Assembly (NCBI RefSeq): GCF_934476685.1
Contig: NZ_CAKSNX010000004.1
Coordinates: 124,001 to 188,000, forward strand
Length of the DNA stretch: 64,000 bases
Direction: 5' to 3'
Source: an uncultured Ruminococcus sp.
GTDB taxonomy: Bacteria > Bacillota > Clostridia > Oscillospirales > Ruminococcaceae
Below are positions 51,626 through 60,098 of the stretch, piece after piece. The notes under the pieces are model-generated. The model saw only the letters and a program-made list of their open reading frames with translations. It was not told the origin of the DNA and did no database searches. The stretch's first letter is position 1. Each line of letters starts with the position of its first letter. The position numbers and the translations under genes were made by a program.

Positions 51626-52303
51626 ATGAAAACACTAAAATTACTTAAAAACGTACAATTAAGATATTGTCTGCCCTACTATGTTCTCAGTATTCTGCTA
51701 TCATTAACGCTAGCAGGAAATTTTAAAAACATGATTTCAGAAGGCGGATTGCCATATGATCTTATGTTCATAGACATCATACTTGCGTTAATAGCAGTAT
51801 TTTTTACATTGTCACTTACGTCATACACACTGAAAACTGCATCATTAAATAATGTTTCAAGAAGATCTGCTGTGTTATGCACTGTTGCTTCGATAATAAT
51901 TTACAGTCTTATTTCTTCAGGTCTGTTGGTTTTGTCGGTAAGAATTATTTATGGCAGAGGGCTATCTGAAGTATTTGATAAAAACTACGAATTTGATCTA
52001 TTATGCTATTTCCTCAGTAAATTTATGAAGTTTGAAAACACAGGAGAAATATTTATAAGTTTCGGATTGTTTCTAATCTGTGTTATGCTGATAATCGCAG
52101 TTTTAAGAGCAGTATTTGCTTATTATGATATATTTGAAAAAGTACTGACTTCATTGGCTGTCAGCAGTATGATTATTGCTGTACTCTGTTTTATGAATAA
52201 AAATATTAACTGCTTTTGCATAATGATTATAATTGCTGTAATATTAATGATTATTATTTCAAAATTGATTGTCAAAACTGACAGATACGGCATAAACAAT
52301 TAA
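51626..52303 (+). CDS. ABC transporter membrane protein 2
   Basis: About 225 residues and six helices (roughly 12-30, 45-68, 82-108, 145-170, 180-195 and 200-220). The frame begins at 51596 inside the previous gene, but the ATG at 51626 has GGAGG 9 bases upstream and starts one base after the previous stop. It shows weak resemblance in layout to membrane protein 1, so the two may form a heterodimeric channel. Confidence 0.75.
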   Translation: MKTLKLLKNVQLRYCLPYYVLSILLSLTLAGNFKNMISEGGLPYDLMFIDIILALIAVFFTLSLTSYTLKTASLNNVSRRSAVLCTVASIIIYSLISSGLLVLSVRIIYGRGLSEVFDKNYEFDLLCYFLSKFMKFENTGEIFISFGLFLICVMLIIAVLRAVFAYYDIFEKVLTSLAVSSMIIAVLCFMNKNINCFCIMIIIAVILMIIISKLIVKTDRYGINN

Positions 52304-52309
52304 TCACAG

Positions 52310-52347
52310 AAAAAACGCTCGAAGATATAAAACTCCGAGCGTTTTTT
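52310..52347. terminator. Bidirectional terminator between the ABC operon and the NlpC/P60 gene
   Basis: AAAAAACGCTCG (52310-52321) pairs with CGAGCGTTTTTT (52336-52347), 14-base loop, symmetric A/T runs, between convergent genes. Confidence 0.9.
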
Positions 52348-52364
52348 AGTATGTTCAGTGTAAA

Positions 52365-53399
52365 TTATATTATGGTTCTTACACAGTTTACCTTTCCGCA
52401 GTAACTTAGCTTACTGATATCCTGTATCCTTATTCCGTAATAACTGTTCATAGCATGGATTATTTTTCCGTCGCCTATATACAAAGCAGCGTGACCGTAA
52501 TTATTGCAGATAATTATATCACCTGTTTTGATATTTTTCATACTTGATGCTTTTCCCTTTTTAGCCTGTACATATGTGCTGTGGGAAATGTCTATTCCTA
52601 TCTGCTGATACGAAAGCATTGTAAGTCCTGTACAGTCGCAGGCACGATAGCTTGCGCCGCCCCAGACATATCGTCCTCCATTCATACCGATAGCATACTG
52701 AACCACCGTCTGTATTTTTGCAGTACGTTCAGATACACGCTGAATATTGGAATCAGTTTTTACATACCGACCTTTATATGTACCCTCATTTATTTTAAGG
52801 TATTCACCCTTGCAGCTGTTCATGGACTTTCCTGCTATCGTTACACCTTTGGACGTTGAAAGAACACCCTTTGCATATGTAAGCTTTGAAGTCGTTCCCG
52901 ACTTTGTCATTTTTCCATTGGAAAGTTTATAAAGCTGAGCTTTTGAATTTATTTTGTAATATGTAAAGCCGTCTGTTTTTACTGTCATGTTCTGCATAGG
53001 AGAACATGATGATCCGTTTACAGCATACGCAATTATCTTATAATTTGTTGAGCCTTTAAAATAGCATTTTCCATTGTCAAAAAGTGAAACAACATTTTTG
53101 CTTTTTAATGTCTTATAAGAATATGATCTGACGTAATTTCCGTCAACGATAAATTTGAATGATGTACTCGACGGATACGATGACAGGTTATCGACTTTCA
53201 GTTCGATCTTATTAGAATAAGTGTGAAGAACTGTAAGCTTGGGTGCTGAAAACTCCGCAGCGGCGCTGGCTGTAATACCAGATGTATTTTTCTCATAGAA
53301 TTCCGTTGGAGCGAAAAAAGCACAGCTCATAACTATCACAGCTGAACATACGGACGCTAATAATTTTCTGAATTTAATAATATAAACCATTCCTTTCAT
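52365..53399 (-). CDS. Secreted NlpC/P60 (C40) cell-wall endopeptidase
   Basis: About 344 residues from the ATG at 53399; the frame runs on to 53534 but those residues are not signal-like. A signal peptide (KFRKLLASVCSAVIVMSCAF) ends near residue 30-45. A fibronectin-like beta domain (about 50-145) and an SH3-like linker precede the C40 domain: GGRYVWGGASYRACDCTGLT with the catalytic Cys, GHAALYIGDGKIIHA with the catalytic His pair. It should cleave D-Glu/meso-Dap bonds in peptidoglycan. The usual DCSG is DCTG here. A WalR-like site lies 60 bases upstream. Confidence 0.88.
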   Translation of the reverse strand: MKGMVYIIKFRKLLASVCSAVIVMSCAFFAPTEFYEKNTSGITASAAAEFSAPKLTVLHTYSNKIELKVDNLSSYPSSTSFKFIVDGNYVRSYSYKTLKSKNVVSLFDNGKCYFKGSTNYKIIAYAVNGSSCSPMQNMTVKTDGFTYYKINSKAQLYKLSNGKMTKSGTTSKLTYAKGVLSTSKGVTIAGKSMNSCKGEYLKINEGTYKGRYVKTDSNIQRVSERTAKIQTVVQYAIGMNGGRYVWGGASYRACDCTGLTMLSYQQIGIDISHSTYVQAKKGKASSMKNIKTGDIIICNNYGHAALYIGDGKIIHAMNSYYGIRIQDISKLSYCGKVNCVRTII

Positions 53400-53693
53400 T
53401 GCCTGTTTTACGTACAACAATATTTTACCACACGAATTATTACAGTCAGTCACCATTTTGTAACCATTTAGTAAACATTTCATCCTATTATATGTTATTA
53501 TTATTAAATTATGCCAATTATTCATACTCAGCAAGCAGCGTTTTTACATATCATGGTTATGAATACACATATATTTAATCATTTATCGATATTATGGCAA
53601 TATATTTTATTCTCATTGTGATATTGCAGTAAAATCATATCAATATTGTGTATAGTTTGCACAAATAAATTAATATCCGACCATTTGTTGACA
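53400..53693. other. Intergenic region upstream of the NlpC/P60 gene
   Basis: AT-rich and gene-free. It includes the WalR-like direct repeat (53459-53475) and an 11-base match (53519 region, ATTCATACTC) to the 5' flank of the repeat elements at 37.9-38.36 kb, without the rest of that element. I see no clear promoter or terminator otherwise. Confidence 0.5.
53459..53475 (+). promoter_or_regulatory. WalR-like direct repeat upstream of the NlpC/P60 gene
   Basis: TGTAAC, 5 bases, AGTAAA: compared with the Firmicute WalR consensus TGTWAH-N5-TGTWAH it matches in eleven of twelve positions. On the minus strand the same bases form an 11-base direct repeat (TTACTAAATGG, TTACAAAATGG). WalR controls NlpC/P60 hydrolases in other Firmicutes. 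Confidence 0.4.
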
Positions 53694-53730
53694 CAAAAAA
53701 ATCCGCTGAGATCTTAATGACCCAGCGGAT
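53694..53730 (-). terminator. Intrinsic terminator after argS
   Basis: ATCCGCTG (53701-53708) pairs with CAGCGGAT (53723-53730), 14-base loop, then T7 on the minus strand. Confidence 0.88.
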
Positions 53731-53749
53731 TTTCATATTCAATATTATA

Positions 53750-55519
53750 TTACATTGACTCAGGACAAGTAATTTTAAGCATATCAAGTATATTCTTGAT
53801 TACCTGCTTAACAGCAAGTGAAAGGGAAAGTCTTGCCTGCATAACGTTCTCTTCTTCGCCCTTTATTCTGCAATTATTATAGAACTTATGATAAAGGGTT
53901 GCGATATCAACAGCATACTTTGTTACCTTTGCAGGGTCATATGCTTTTGCAGACTCGTTTATAACATTCGGTAAAGTTGCCATAAGCTTTACAAGTTCAA
54001 GCTCCTCAGGCTCTTTGAGAGCAGTCATTGTCTGCTTATCAAATGGCTTTACTTCAACGTTTTCTTCTTTCATTTTCTTGAGCACGGAACAAATTCTAGC
54101 ATGAGCGTACTGAACATAGTAAACAGGATTCTGACTTGACTCAGAAACAGCAAGGTCAAGGTCAAAGTCGAAATGAGAATTAGGCTCTCTCAGGTTAAAG
54201 AAAAATCTTGCTGCATCTATCGGGATCTCATCAAGGAGTGTAGCAAGTGTTATAGCTTTGCCTGAGCGCTTTGAAAGCTTATACTTCTCGCCGTTTCTAA
54301 CCAGATTTACCATCTGCATTATAACTATGTCAAGCTTATCAGCGTCAACTCCGAGGGCAGTCATAGAAGCTTTGATCCTTGCAATATATCCGTGATGATC
54401 TGCGCCGAATATATCTACTGCCTTATCAAACTTTCTGACAGCGAGCTTATTATAGTGGTAAGCAATATCAGGTACAAGATAAGTAGGAACGCCATTTTCA
54501 CGAACCAGTACTCTGTCTTTTTCATCACCGAAATCAGTAGTCTTGAACCAAAGAGCGCCGTCCTGCTCATAGGTATGACCGCTTGCTTTAAGCATATCGA
54601 TTATCTTTGCTACTGAACCGTCATTGTGAAGTGTACTCTCTCTGAACCACTGGTCATAATGTATTCTGTACTTTGCAAGATCGTTATGCAGTACCTCAAT
54701 ATTTTTCGGAAGAGCATAGTCAACAAGAGTTTTCTTTCTGTCCTCTTCACTCTGACCGCTGAGAACTGCACCATACTCATCAAAATAGCTCTTAGCGTGT
54801 TCAATGATGTCCATTCCTCTGTAAGTGTCATCAGGCATAGGGAACTTTTCGCTGTTGCCGTCCTCGCCGTAGATCTTCTTACAGAAACTCTCCATATCAA
54901 GACCTTCTTTGCAGACAGCCATACCGTCATCGCTGCATATCTGCATATATCTCAGTGACAAGGATTTACCAAACTTCTCGATCTGATTTCCTGCGTCATT
55001 GATATAAAATTCTCTTGCTACATCATATCCTGCCTTTTCAAGAACCGCCGCAAGACAGTCGCCAATTGCTCCGCCTCTTGCATTGCCTATATGCATAGGA
55101 CCTGTCGGGTTTGCTGATACAAATTCAACAAGGACGCTTTTGCCCTTGCCCATATCAGTTTCGCCATATTTTTCACCCTCTGCCAGCACTGAGCCGACTA
55201 CTCCTGCATACCACTGAGGTGAATAGAAAAAGTTTATAAATCCAGGACCTGCAATTTCACACTTCTCAAAAAAAGTGCCGTCAAGTCTGATTTTTGATGC
55301 GATAGCCTCAGCTATTTTTCTTGGGTTATTTCTGAAAGGCTTTGCACATACCATGGCTGCATTTGTGGAAACATCACCGTTTTTAGAATCGGCAGGTATC
55401 TCCGTATTAAATGCAGGAATAGGTTCTGCGGGGAATGTTCCCTCTGCAACAAGTTCGCCAAGTGCATTAAGAACAAGCTCCTTAACCTGTGAAAAGGCTT
55501 CCTGTACTAAGTTTGCCAT
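53750..55519 (-). CDS. argS: Arginyl-tRNA synthetase
   Basis: A 589-residue class I synthetase. N-terminal Add1 domain (about 1-110); HIGH motif in ANPTGPMHIGNARGGAIGD near 135; KMSKS-like KLSKRSGKAITL near 395; C-terminal DALR anticodon-binding helices (about 470-589; YAHARICSVLKK, NCRIKGEEENV). Length and motifs are normal. Last gene of the ddl-murI-ywiB-argS unit. Confidence 0.97.
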   Translation of the reverse strand: MANLVQEAFSQVKELVLNALGELVAEGTFPAEPIPAFNTEIPADSKNGDVSTNAAMVCAKPFRNNPRKIAEAIASKIRLDGTFFEKCEIAGPGFINFFYSPQWYAGVVGSVLAEGEKYGETDMGKGKSVLVEFVSANPTGPMHIGNARGGAIGDCLAAVLEKAGYDVAREFYINDAGNQIEKFGKSLSLRYMQICSDDGMAVCKEGLDMESFCKKIYGEDGNSEKFPMPDDTYRGMDIIEHAKSYFDEYGAVLSGQSEEDRKKTLVDYALPKNIEVLHNDLAKYRIHYDQWFRESTLHNDGSVAKIIDMLKASGHTYEQDGALWFKTTDFGDEKDRVLVRENGVPTYLVPDIAYHYNKLAVRKFDKAVDIFGADHHGYIARIKASMTALGVDADKLDIVIMQMVNLVRNGEKYKLSKRSGKAITLATLLDEIPIDAARFFFNLREPNSHFDFDLDLAVSESSQNPVYYVQYAHARICSVLKKMKEENVEVKPFDKQTMTALKEPEELELVKLMATLPNVINESAKAYDPAKVTKYAVDIATLYHKFYNNCRIKGEEENVMQARLSLSLAVKQVIKNILDMLKITCPESM

Positions 55520-55535
55520 ATATTTTTTCCTCCTG

Positions 55536-55961
55536 TTACTGTTTTACATCTACTTTTATTTCAAAATCGCCGATATAGCTGGAATTTACATCAATCACAT
55601 AATGAAGATCCAAAGAACCGCCTTCATCATTAAGCATACTTTTTATATCCTTTGCATTTACGCCAACAGTAAATGAACCATATGGCGTACCATACACACA
55701 ATGATGCTTTGTTCCCATTTCTATAACAAGATTAGAAGTAACTGCGCCTGTTCTGTCCATTATGACCTTGTCGTCGCCAAATGTTTCAAGCGTAGTTACG
55801 CTTCCCTCATAACCAGTCGCTTCAGATTCCTCATAGGATATTCTGTATCCGTTGTCAGTTTTCTCGAATGTGCCTTTTGAAAAAAGCTCCGTCTTTTCAC
55901 TGCTCTGACCGTCGTTCTGACAGCTTACAAGATTTATTGATACTTCCCTTTTATTGCTCAA
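55536..55961 (-). CDS. DUF1934 (YwiB-like) lipocalin-like protein
   Basis: About 141 residues forming a predicted beta barrel with alternating strands (EVSINLVSCQNDGQSSEKTE, TLETFGDDKVIMDRTGAV, GTPYGSFTVGV). In Bacillus subtilis the DUF1934 protein YwiB is also encoded next to argS, so the linkage is conserved; its function is unknown. The start is taken as the TTG at 55961 because GGAGGG lies 6 bases upstream; that site is inside the longer frame beginning at 55979. Confidence 0.82.
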   Translation of the reverse strand: MSNKREVSINLVSCQNDGQSSEKTELFSKGTFEKTDNGYRISYEESEATGYEGSVTTLETFGDDKVIMDRTGAVTSNLVIEMGTKHHCVYGTPYGSFTVGVNAKDIKSMLNDEGGSLDLHYVIDVNSSYIGDFEIKVDVKQ

Positions 55962-56006
55962 TACTTTCCCTCCAATCATACTTTCAATGTAATGCTTTGA
56001 AATACA

Positions 56007-56816
56007 TCAGAATTTCAGATTGCACTGCGATATCTGAGCATTTATATTCTTTCCGAGAAATTTTTCCACATTCTCGGAAAACAGCTCTACGCTGTCAGTG
56101 CAGTACAGTTCGATCTTGCCCTGTTCTTCTCTGTCAGAAAGTGTATCATTATAACTCATAGTCTTTAATGCATACTTTGCAAGCTCAGCGCCCGAAGATA
56201 TCAGCGTTACATCGCTTCCCATTATATCTGAAATAAGTTCAGTAAGATGCGGATAATGAGTGCAGCCGAGGATAAGAGTATCGACCTTTTCTTTCTTCAT
56301 TATTTCAAGATATTCCTCAGCAAAAAATCTTGCAGGAGGACAATCCACTGCTGTATATCCGTTTTCCACCAGCGGTACAAAAAGCGGACAGGCTTTTCCG
56401 ACTACTTTAATATCGGGATTGATACTTCTTATCACCTTGCCGTAAACGCCGCTTTTGACTGTGGCTGACGTAGCTATTATGCCTATTCTGTTATTCTTCG
56501 TAGCTGCGCAGGCTGCATGAACGGCAGGCATTACAACGCCGCTTATCTCAACAGAATCAGACTTATCAACATTTGAAAGTACAGAAGAAACCGTTCCGCA
56601 GGCAACAAGTATCATCTTGACATTGTGCTGCATAAGGAAATCTATATCCTGTTTTGCATAGCTTATTATAGTTTCACGGCTTTTAGTTCCATATGGTACT
56701 CTTGCAGTATCACCGAGATACACTATATCTTCGTGCGGCAGCAGCCTTATAAGCTCCTTTACACAAGTCAATCCGCCTATACCCGAATCGAATACTCCTA
56801 TGGCAGCGTTATTCAT
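56007..56816 (-). CDS. murI: Glutamate racemase
   Basis: Makes D-glutamate for peptidoglycan. About 269 residues from the ATG at 56816: NNAAIGVFDSGIGGLTCVKEL with the first catalytic region (Asp-Ser), ILVACGTVSSVL near 72 with catalytic Cys, and LILGCTHYPHLTELI near 183 with the second catalytic Cys. The normally strict ACNT(A/S)SA is ACGTVSS here, an Asn to Gly change seen in clostridial members. It overlaps the ddl gene by 8 bases, linking both wall-precursor enzymes. Confidence 0.93.
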   Translation of the reverse strand: MNNAAIGVFDSGIGGLTCVKELIRLLPHEDIVYLGDTARVPYGTKSRETIISYAKQDIDFLMQHNVKMILVACGTVSSVLSNVDKSDSVEISGVVMPAVHAACAATKNNRIGIIATSATVKSGVYGKVIRSINPDIKVVGKACPLFVPLVENGYTAVDCPPARFFAEEYLEIMKKEKVDTLILGCTHYPHLTELISDIMGSDVTLISSGAELAKYALKTMSYNDTLSDREEQGKIELYCTDSVELFSENVEKFLGKNINAQISQCNLKF

Positions 56817-57888
56817 AGTCCACGTCCGATCTTTCAAGCGCATACTTGATAAGCTTATCTTCCTGCTGCTCAGGAGTCATTCCTGCATACTGCATAAGCT
56901 GAGGATACATACTTATAGGAGTATGTCCGGGGAGAGTATTTATCTCGTTGAGAATAACATCTCCATTCTCACAAAGGAAGAAATCAACTCTTGAAAGTCC
57001 TGCACAACCCATAGCTTTATATGCCTTGACAGCTTCCTGTCTGATATTTTCTATACTTTCTTCAGACATTCTTGCAGGGATATATGTTCTTGACTCTGCA
57101 TTATTGTACTTAGCGTCAAAATCATAGAATTCATTTGCTGCTGATATCTCACCAACAGTAGATGCAAAAGGCTCATCATTACCCATGACTGCACATTCAC
57201 ATTCTATACCCTTGATCTCTTCTTCAACAACGACCTTCTTATCATGTGAAAAAGCAAATTTTATGCCCGCTTTAAGTTCCTCACGATCATGTGCCTTTGA
57301 AATGCCTACTGATGATCCGCAGTTTGCAGGCTTAACATACATAGGATAACCAAGCTTTTTCTCCATTTCATCGCACTTTTCATCAAGCTGTGAAAGTTCA
57401 GAAATAATGGTAGATACCCACTTAGCAGTTCTAATGCCATGGCTTTCAAGGATCGTATGGGTAACATCTTTATCCATACAGTCTGCTGACGAGATAAGGT
57501 CACAGCCTACGAACGGGATCTCTGCCATCTGGAAAATACCCTGTATAGTTCCGTCCTCACCATTTTTGCCGTGAAGTGCAGGGAAAATAACATCTACCTT
57601 AACGTGCTGATAGCTGCCGTCTGCACCGAATGCAACAAAACCTTTATGTACAGGATCAGGACTGAGGATACATGGGACGTTGTCTGGGTGAGTTTCCCAG
57701 CTGCCGTCTGCAATATGCTCAGGTGAACCGATATATTTTAACCAATGACCTTTCTTTGTGATGCCTATGCACACAACGTCATACTTATCTTTCGGAATAC
57801 TTTTTATAATATGCGCCGCAGACACGACGGAAATATCGTGTTCATTTGATTTGCCGCCAAAGATTACGGCTACACGGATTTTTGACAT
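56809..57888 (-). CDS. ddl: D-alanine--D-alanine ligase
   Basis: About 359 residues from the ATG at 57888 (AAAGGAAG upstream). ATP-grasp enzyme: N-terminal AVIFGGKSNEHDISVVSA, FPALHGKNGEDGTIQGIFQMAEIPFVG (split here at its middle), MYVKPANCGSSVGISKA near 185 for ATP, and DFFLCENGDVILNEINTLPGHTP near 310 for Mg2+. The omega loop FYDFDAKYNN has the Tyr of D-Ala-adding enzymes rather than the pattern of VanA-type D-lactate ligases, so vancomycin resistance is not suggested. First gene of the operon. Confidence 0.95.
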   Translation of the reverse strand: MSKIRVAVIFGGKSNEHDISVVSAAHIIKSIPKDKYDVVCIGITKKGHWLKYIGSPEHIADGSWETHPDNVPCILSPDPVHKGFVAFGADGSYQHVKVDVIFPALHGKNGEDGTIQGIFQMAEIPFVGCDLISSADCMDKDVTHTILESHGIRTAKWVSTIISELSQLDEKCDEMEKKLGYPMYVKPANCGSSVGISKAHDREELKAGIKFAFSHDKKVVVEEEIKGIECECAVMGNDEPFASTVGEISAANEFYDFDAKYNNAESRTYIPARMSEESIENIRQEAVKAYKAMGCAGLSRVDFFLCENGDVILNEINTLPGHTPISMYPQLMQYAGMTPEQQEDKLIKYALERSDVDYE

Positions 57889-57929
57889 AGCTGTTCTTCC
57901 TTTCATATGAATGCATTTAGTAATATATT

Positions 57930-57958
57930 ATTATACCATATATTTATGCGGATTGCAA
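57930..57958 (-). promoter_or_regulatory. SigA promoter for the ddl-murI-ywiB-argS operon
   Basis: Minus-strand TTGCAA (57953-57958), 17-base spacer, perfect TATAAT (57930-57935), about 42 bases before ddl. Confidence 0.75.
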
Positions 57959-58012
57959 ACAATTATTTTACAAAATCATAAACTTACATCAAATTTATTT
58001 GAGATATATTCA

Positions 58013-58780
58013 CTATACACGGCAGACTTCTTCAAAAGGCATTGTTCCGCCGAAAATATCAAGTGCACTGCCTATGGTAAAATCTATCTTCCCTCTGCCG
58101 AGAGAACGGAGCTTTTCAAGGTCGTCAAAAGAGGATATGCCCCCTGCATATGTGGAGGGTATATCAAGACAACTTCCCATAAGCGCCGCAAGGTCTTCTT
58201 CTATGCCGCCTGCTTTGCCCTCTGAGTCAACGGCATGGATAAGGAACTCGTCACAGAACCCACTGAATTCTTCAAGAGTTTTTTCTGTAAGCTTTACATC
58301 GGTGAATTTCTGCCAGCGGTCTGTTACTATGTAATACTCGCCGTTTCTTTTTCGGCATGACAGATCCAAAACAAGATGATCTTTTCCCACAGCTTTAAGT
58401 ATACTTTTCAGATTATCATAATTCACAGCACCATTTTTAAATACAAAACTTGTTACTATGACGTGTGACGCACCTTTATCAAGAAAATATCCTGCATTAT
58501 CATTGTTTATACCGCCGCCTATCTGAAGACCGCCTTCAAAGGCTGACAGGGCAAGCTCGGCTTGTCTTACATCTTCTTTGTAAAACTCGCTTGATGCAGG
58601 ATTAAGAATAATTATATGTCCGCCCGTAAGGTTTCTTGACTTATACAGGCTGCCATAATACGCACCGTCATATTCAGAAACAAAATTCTCCGCAGCATAA
58701 TTATTGTTGTCACGCAGGCTTCCGCCTACTATCTGCTTTACTGAGCCATTGTGGATATCTATACAAGGTCTGAATTTCAT
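58013..58780 (-). CDS. hisA: HisA, eukaryotic (HIS6) type: ProFAR isomerase
   Basis: Isomerises ProFAR to PRFAR in histidine synthesis. The 255-residue TIM barrel starts MKFRPCIDIHNGSVKQIVGG (catalytic Asp8), has LQIGGGINNDNAGYFLDKGA and DLSCRKRNGEYYIVTDRWQK, then FLIHAVDSEGKAGGIEEDL with the second catalytic Asp, and STYAGGISSFDDL. The CRK-x-G-(x)YYIVTDRWQ block is that of yeast HIS6 and a minority of bacteria rather than standard HisA. No other his gene is adjacent, and it is followed by no operon partner of the pathway. Confidence 0.85.
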   Translation of the reverse strand: MKFRPCIDIHNGSVKQIVGGSLRDNNNYAAENFVSEYDGAYYGSLYKSRNLTGGHIIILNPASSEFYKEDVRQAELALSAFEGGLQIGGGINNDNAGYFLDKGASHVIVTSFVFKNGAVNYDNLKSILKAVGKDHLVLDLSCRKRNGEYYIVTDRWQKFTDVKLTEKTLEEFSGFCDEFLIHAVDSEGKAGGIEEDLAALMGSCLDIPSTYAGGISSFDDLEKLRSLGRGKIDFTIGSALDIFGGTMPFEEVCRV

Positions 58781-58796
58781 TCAGCTTACCTCCCTT

Positions 58797-59834
58797 TTAC
58801 TTACTGCCTATATACACAGCAAGAATAATTTCTCGGTCATATTCTATACGCTGACATCTCAGCTTTATGTTCTTATGTTTATTCAGAATATTATCAAATA
58901 CATCTGCAAGATCATCACTTATATCCTTTGCAAAATACACAGTATCTATATCGTCCTCAGAGTCCATTTTACTTACAGACGATTTAAGTTCATCATCAAG
59001 TCTGAAATACACATTTTCGCTTTTGTTACTTATCTGAGTTTCTATATACTCCTGAGTTTGAGCGAAATTGCTTATAGTGTATATGTTATGTTCTATATAT
59101 GAATCCTTGAAGTTAGTCGCCTCAGGAAGATCCTGCGTGTCCCACAGGTGCTTTTTCGCCATATAATCTTCCGTTACATTAAAGTATTTGTGCCTTATAA
59201 AATCATCAGCACCTCTGTCGGGAATAGGATCGTCCCATGTTACGTCTACATAATACCATTCGTCGTTTATCTGAACCATATTCCAAGCGTGTTCTTCGCC
59301 GTCTGTATCCCCTGCTTTCAAAGATATACATGGTATTTCAAGCATATCCATAAACAGCTGAAAAGTTGTTGTATAGCCGCTGCATATGGCCTTGCCTTTC
59401 AGCAATGCGCCATAAGGATCAGAAGAGTATTTTCCGTAAGCTCCGAAAACGCTGAGCAGACCTGTATCATACTCACAGTTGGCAACAATATAATCATGTA
59501 CGGCAAGTTCTTTTTCATAGTCGGACATAGACTCATCTATGATACTGTCGATGATCTCTGCTGCTTTATTTAATATTTCCAGTTGATAGCTGTCAAGAGC
59601 GTCTGCATTTCCAGTAATATACGCATTTGATATAGGAGTTGAATCATAGAGTTCATCACTGTTTTCATCGTCAGCAGAACTGTCAGTTATGCTGTTTTGT
59701 GAACTTACATTATCAGCGTTTAAAACAGTTTTACTGCTCTGCGTATTCACAGTATTACCGCAGCCCGATAAAAACAAAGCTGCAAAAGAAAGAAGTGAGA
59801 TGATCTTTTTATATTTTACAGTTGATCTGCTCAA
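58797..59834 (-). CDS. Transglutaminase-like lipoprotein
   Basis: 345 residues. Lipobox LSGC with Cys25, then an Asp/Ser-rich linker (to about 75). The Transglut_core domain (about 105-215) has the papain-like triad Cys151 (GKAICSGYTTTF), His182 (GEEHAWNMVQI) and Asp197 (WYYVDVTWDDP). The remaining 130 residues are alpha-beta without known domain. Bacterial proteins of this class are cell-surface peptidases or crosslinkers of unknown substrate. Own promoter; 16 bases before the hisA start, so possibly co-transcribed with it. Confidence 0.85.
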   Translation of the reverse strand: MSRSTVKYKKIISLLSFAALFLSGCGNTVNTQSSKTVLNADNVSSQNSITDSSADDENSDELYDSTPISNAYITGNADALDSYQLEILNKAAEIIDSIIDESMSDYEKELAVHDYIVANCEYDTGLLSVFGAYGKYSSDPYGALLKGKAICSGYTTTFQLFMDMLEIPCISLKAGDTDGEEHAWNMVQINDEWYYVDVTWDDPIPDRGADDFIRHKYFNVTEDYMAKKHLWDTQDLPEATNFKDSYIEHNIYTISNFAQTQEYIETQISNKSENVYFRLDDELKSSVSKMDSEDDIDTVYFAKDISDDLADVFDNILNKHKNIKLRCQRIEYDREIILAVYIGSK

Positions 59835-59871
59835 AACAAATGCACCTCCTATATATAAAACACCAGTTTAT

Positions 59872-59900
59872 ATTATATAATAAGCGGCAGTCCTTGTCAA
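59872..59900 (-). promoter_or_regulatory. SigA promoter for the transglutaminase-like gene
   Basis: Perfect TTGACA (59895-59900), 17-base spacer, perfect TATAAT (59872-59877) on the minus strand. Confidence 0.85.
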
Positions 59901-59925
59901 GCAGATACACAGCTCAAAAGTGCTT

Positions 59926-59988
59926 AAAATGAATTTTATAAAAAATAATCTTTCAGATTTTGCTATTCTATACAGCATAATTCATTTT
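59926..59988. repeat. Perfect 10-base inverted repeat between divergent promoters
   Basis: AAAATGAATT (59926-59935) and AATTCATTTT (59979-59988), 43 bases apart, lie between the transglutaminase-like and aconitase promoters. They could be two operator half-sites or the ends of a small loop. Confidence 0.5.
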
Positions 59989-60012
59989 GGGCTTCTGAAT
60001 TATGCAATAAAC

Positions 60013-60041
60013 TTGACAAAAAGCTTTATTTAGTATAAAAT
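60013..60041 (+). promoter_or_regulatory. SigA promoter for aconitase
   Basis: Perfect TTGACA (60013-60018), 17-base spacer, TAAAAT (60036-60041). Confidence 0.78.
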
Positions 60042-60098
60042 AGTAGTATCATACTTAAATGTATTGGAATAATGCATACGAAAGGATTGTTTTTATCT

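Noticed and set aside
53515..53530. Possible third copy of the tandem element flank (ATTCATACTC)
   Set aside because: Only about 11 bases match; the hairpin, CCCTTTC segment and terminator are absent.
52365..53534. NlpC/P60 protein starting at 53534
   Set aside because: The extra residues precede the signal peptide and would block export.
56809..57888. VanA-type D-alanine--D-lactate ligase
   Set aside because: The omega loop retains the FYDFxAKY form of D-Ala-D-Ala ligases, and no vanH or vanX is adjacent.
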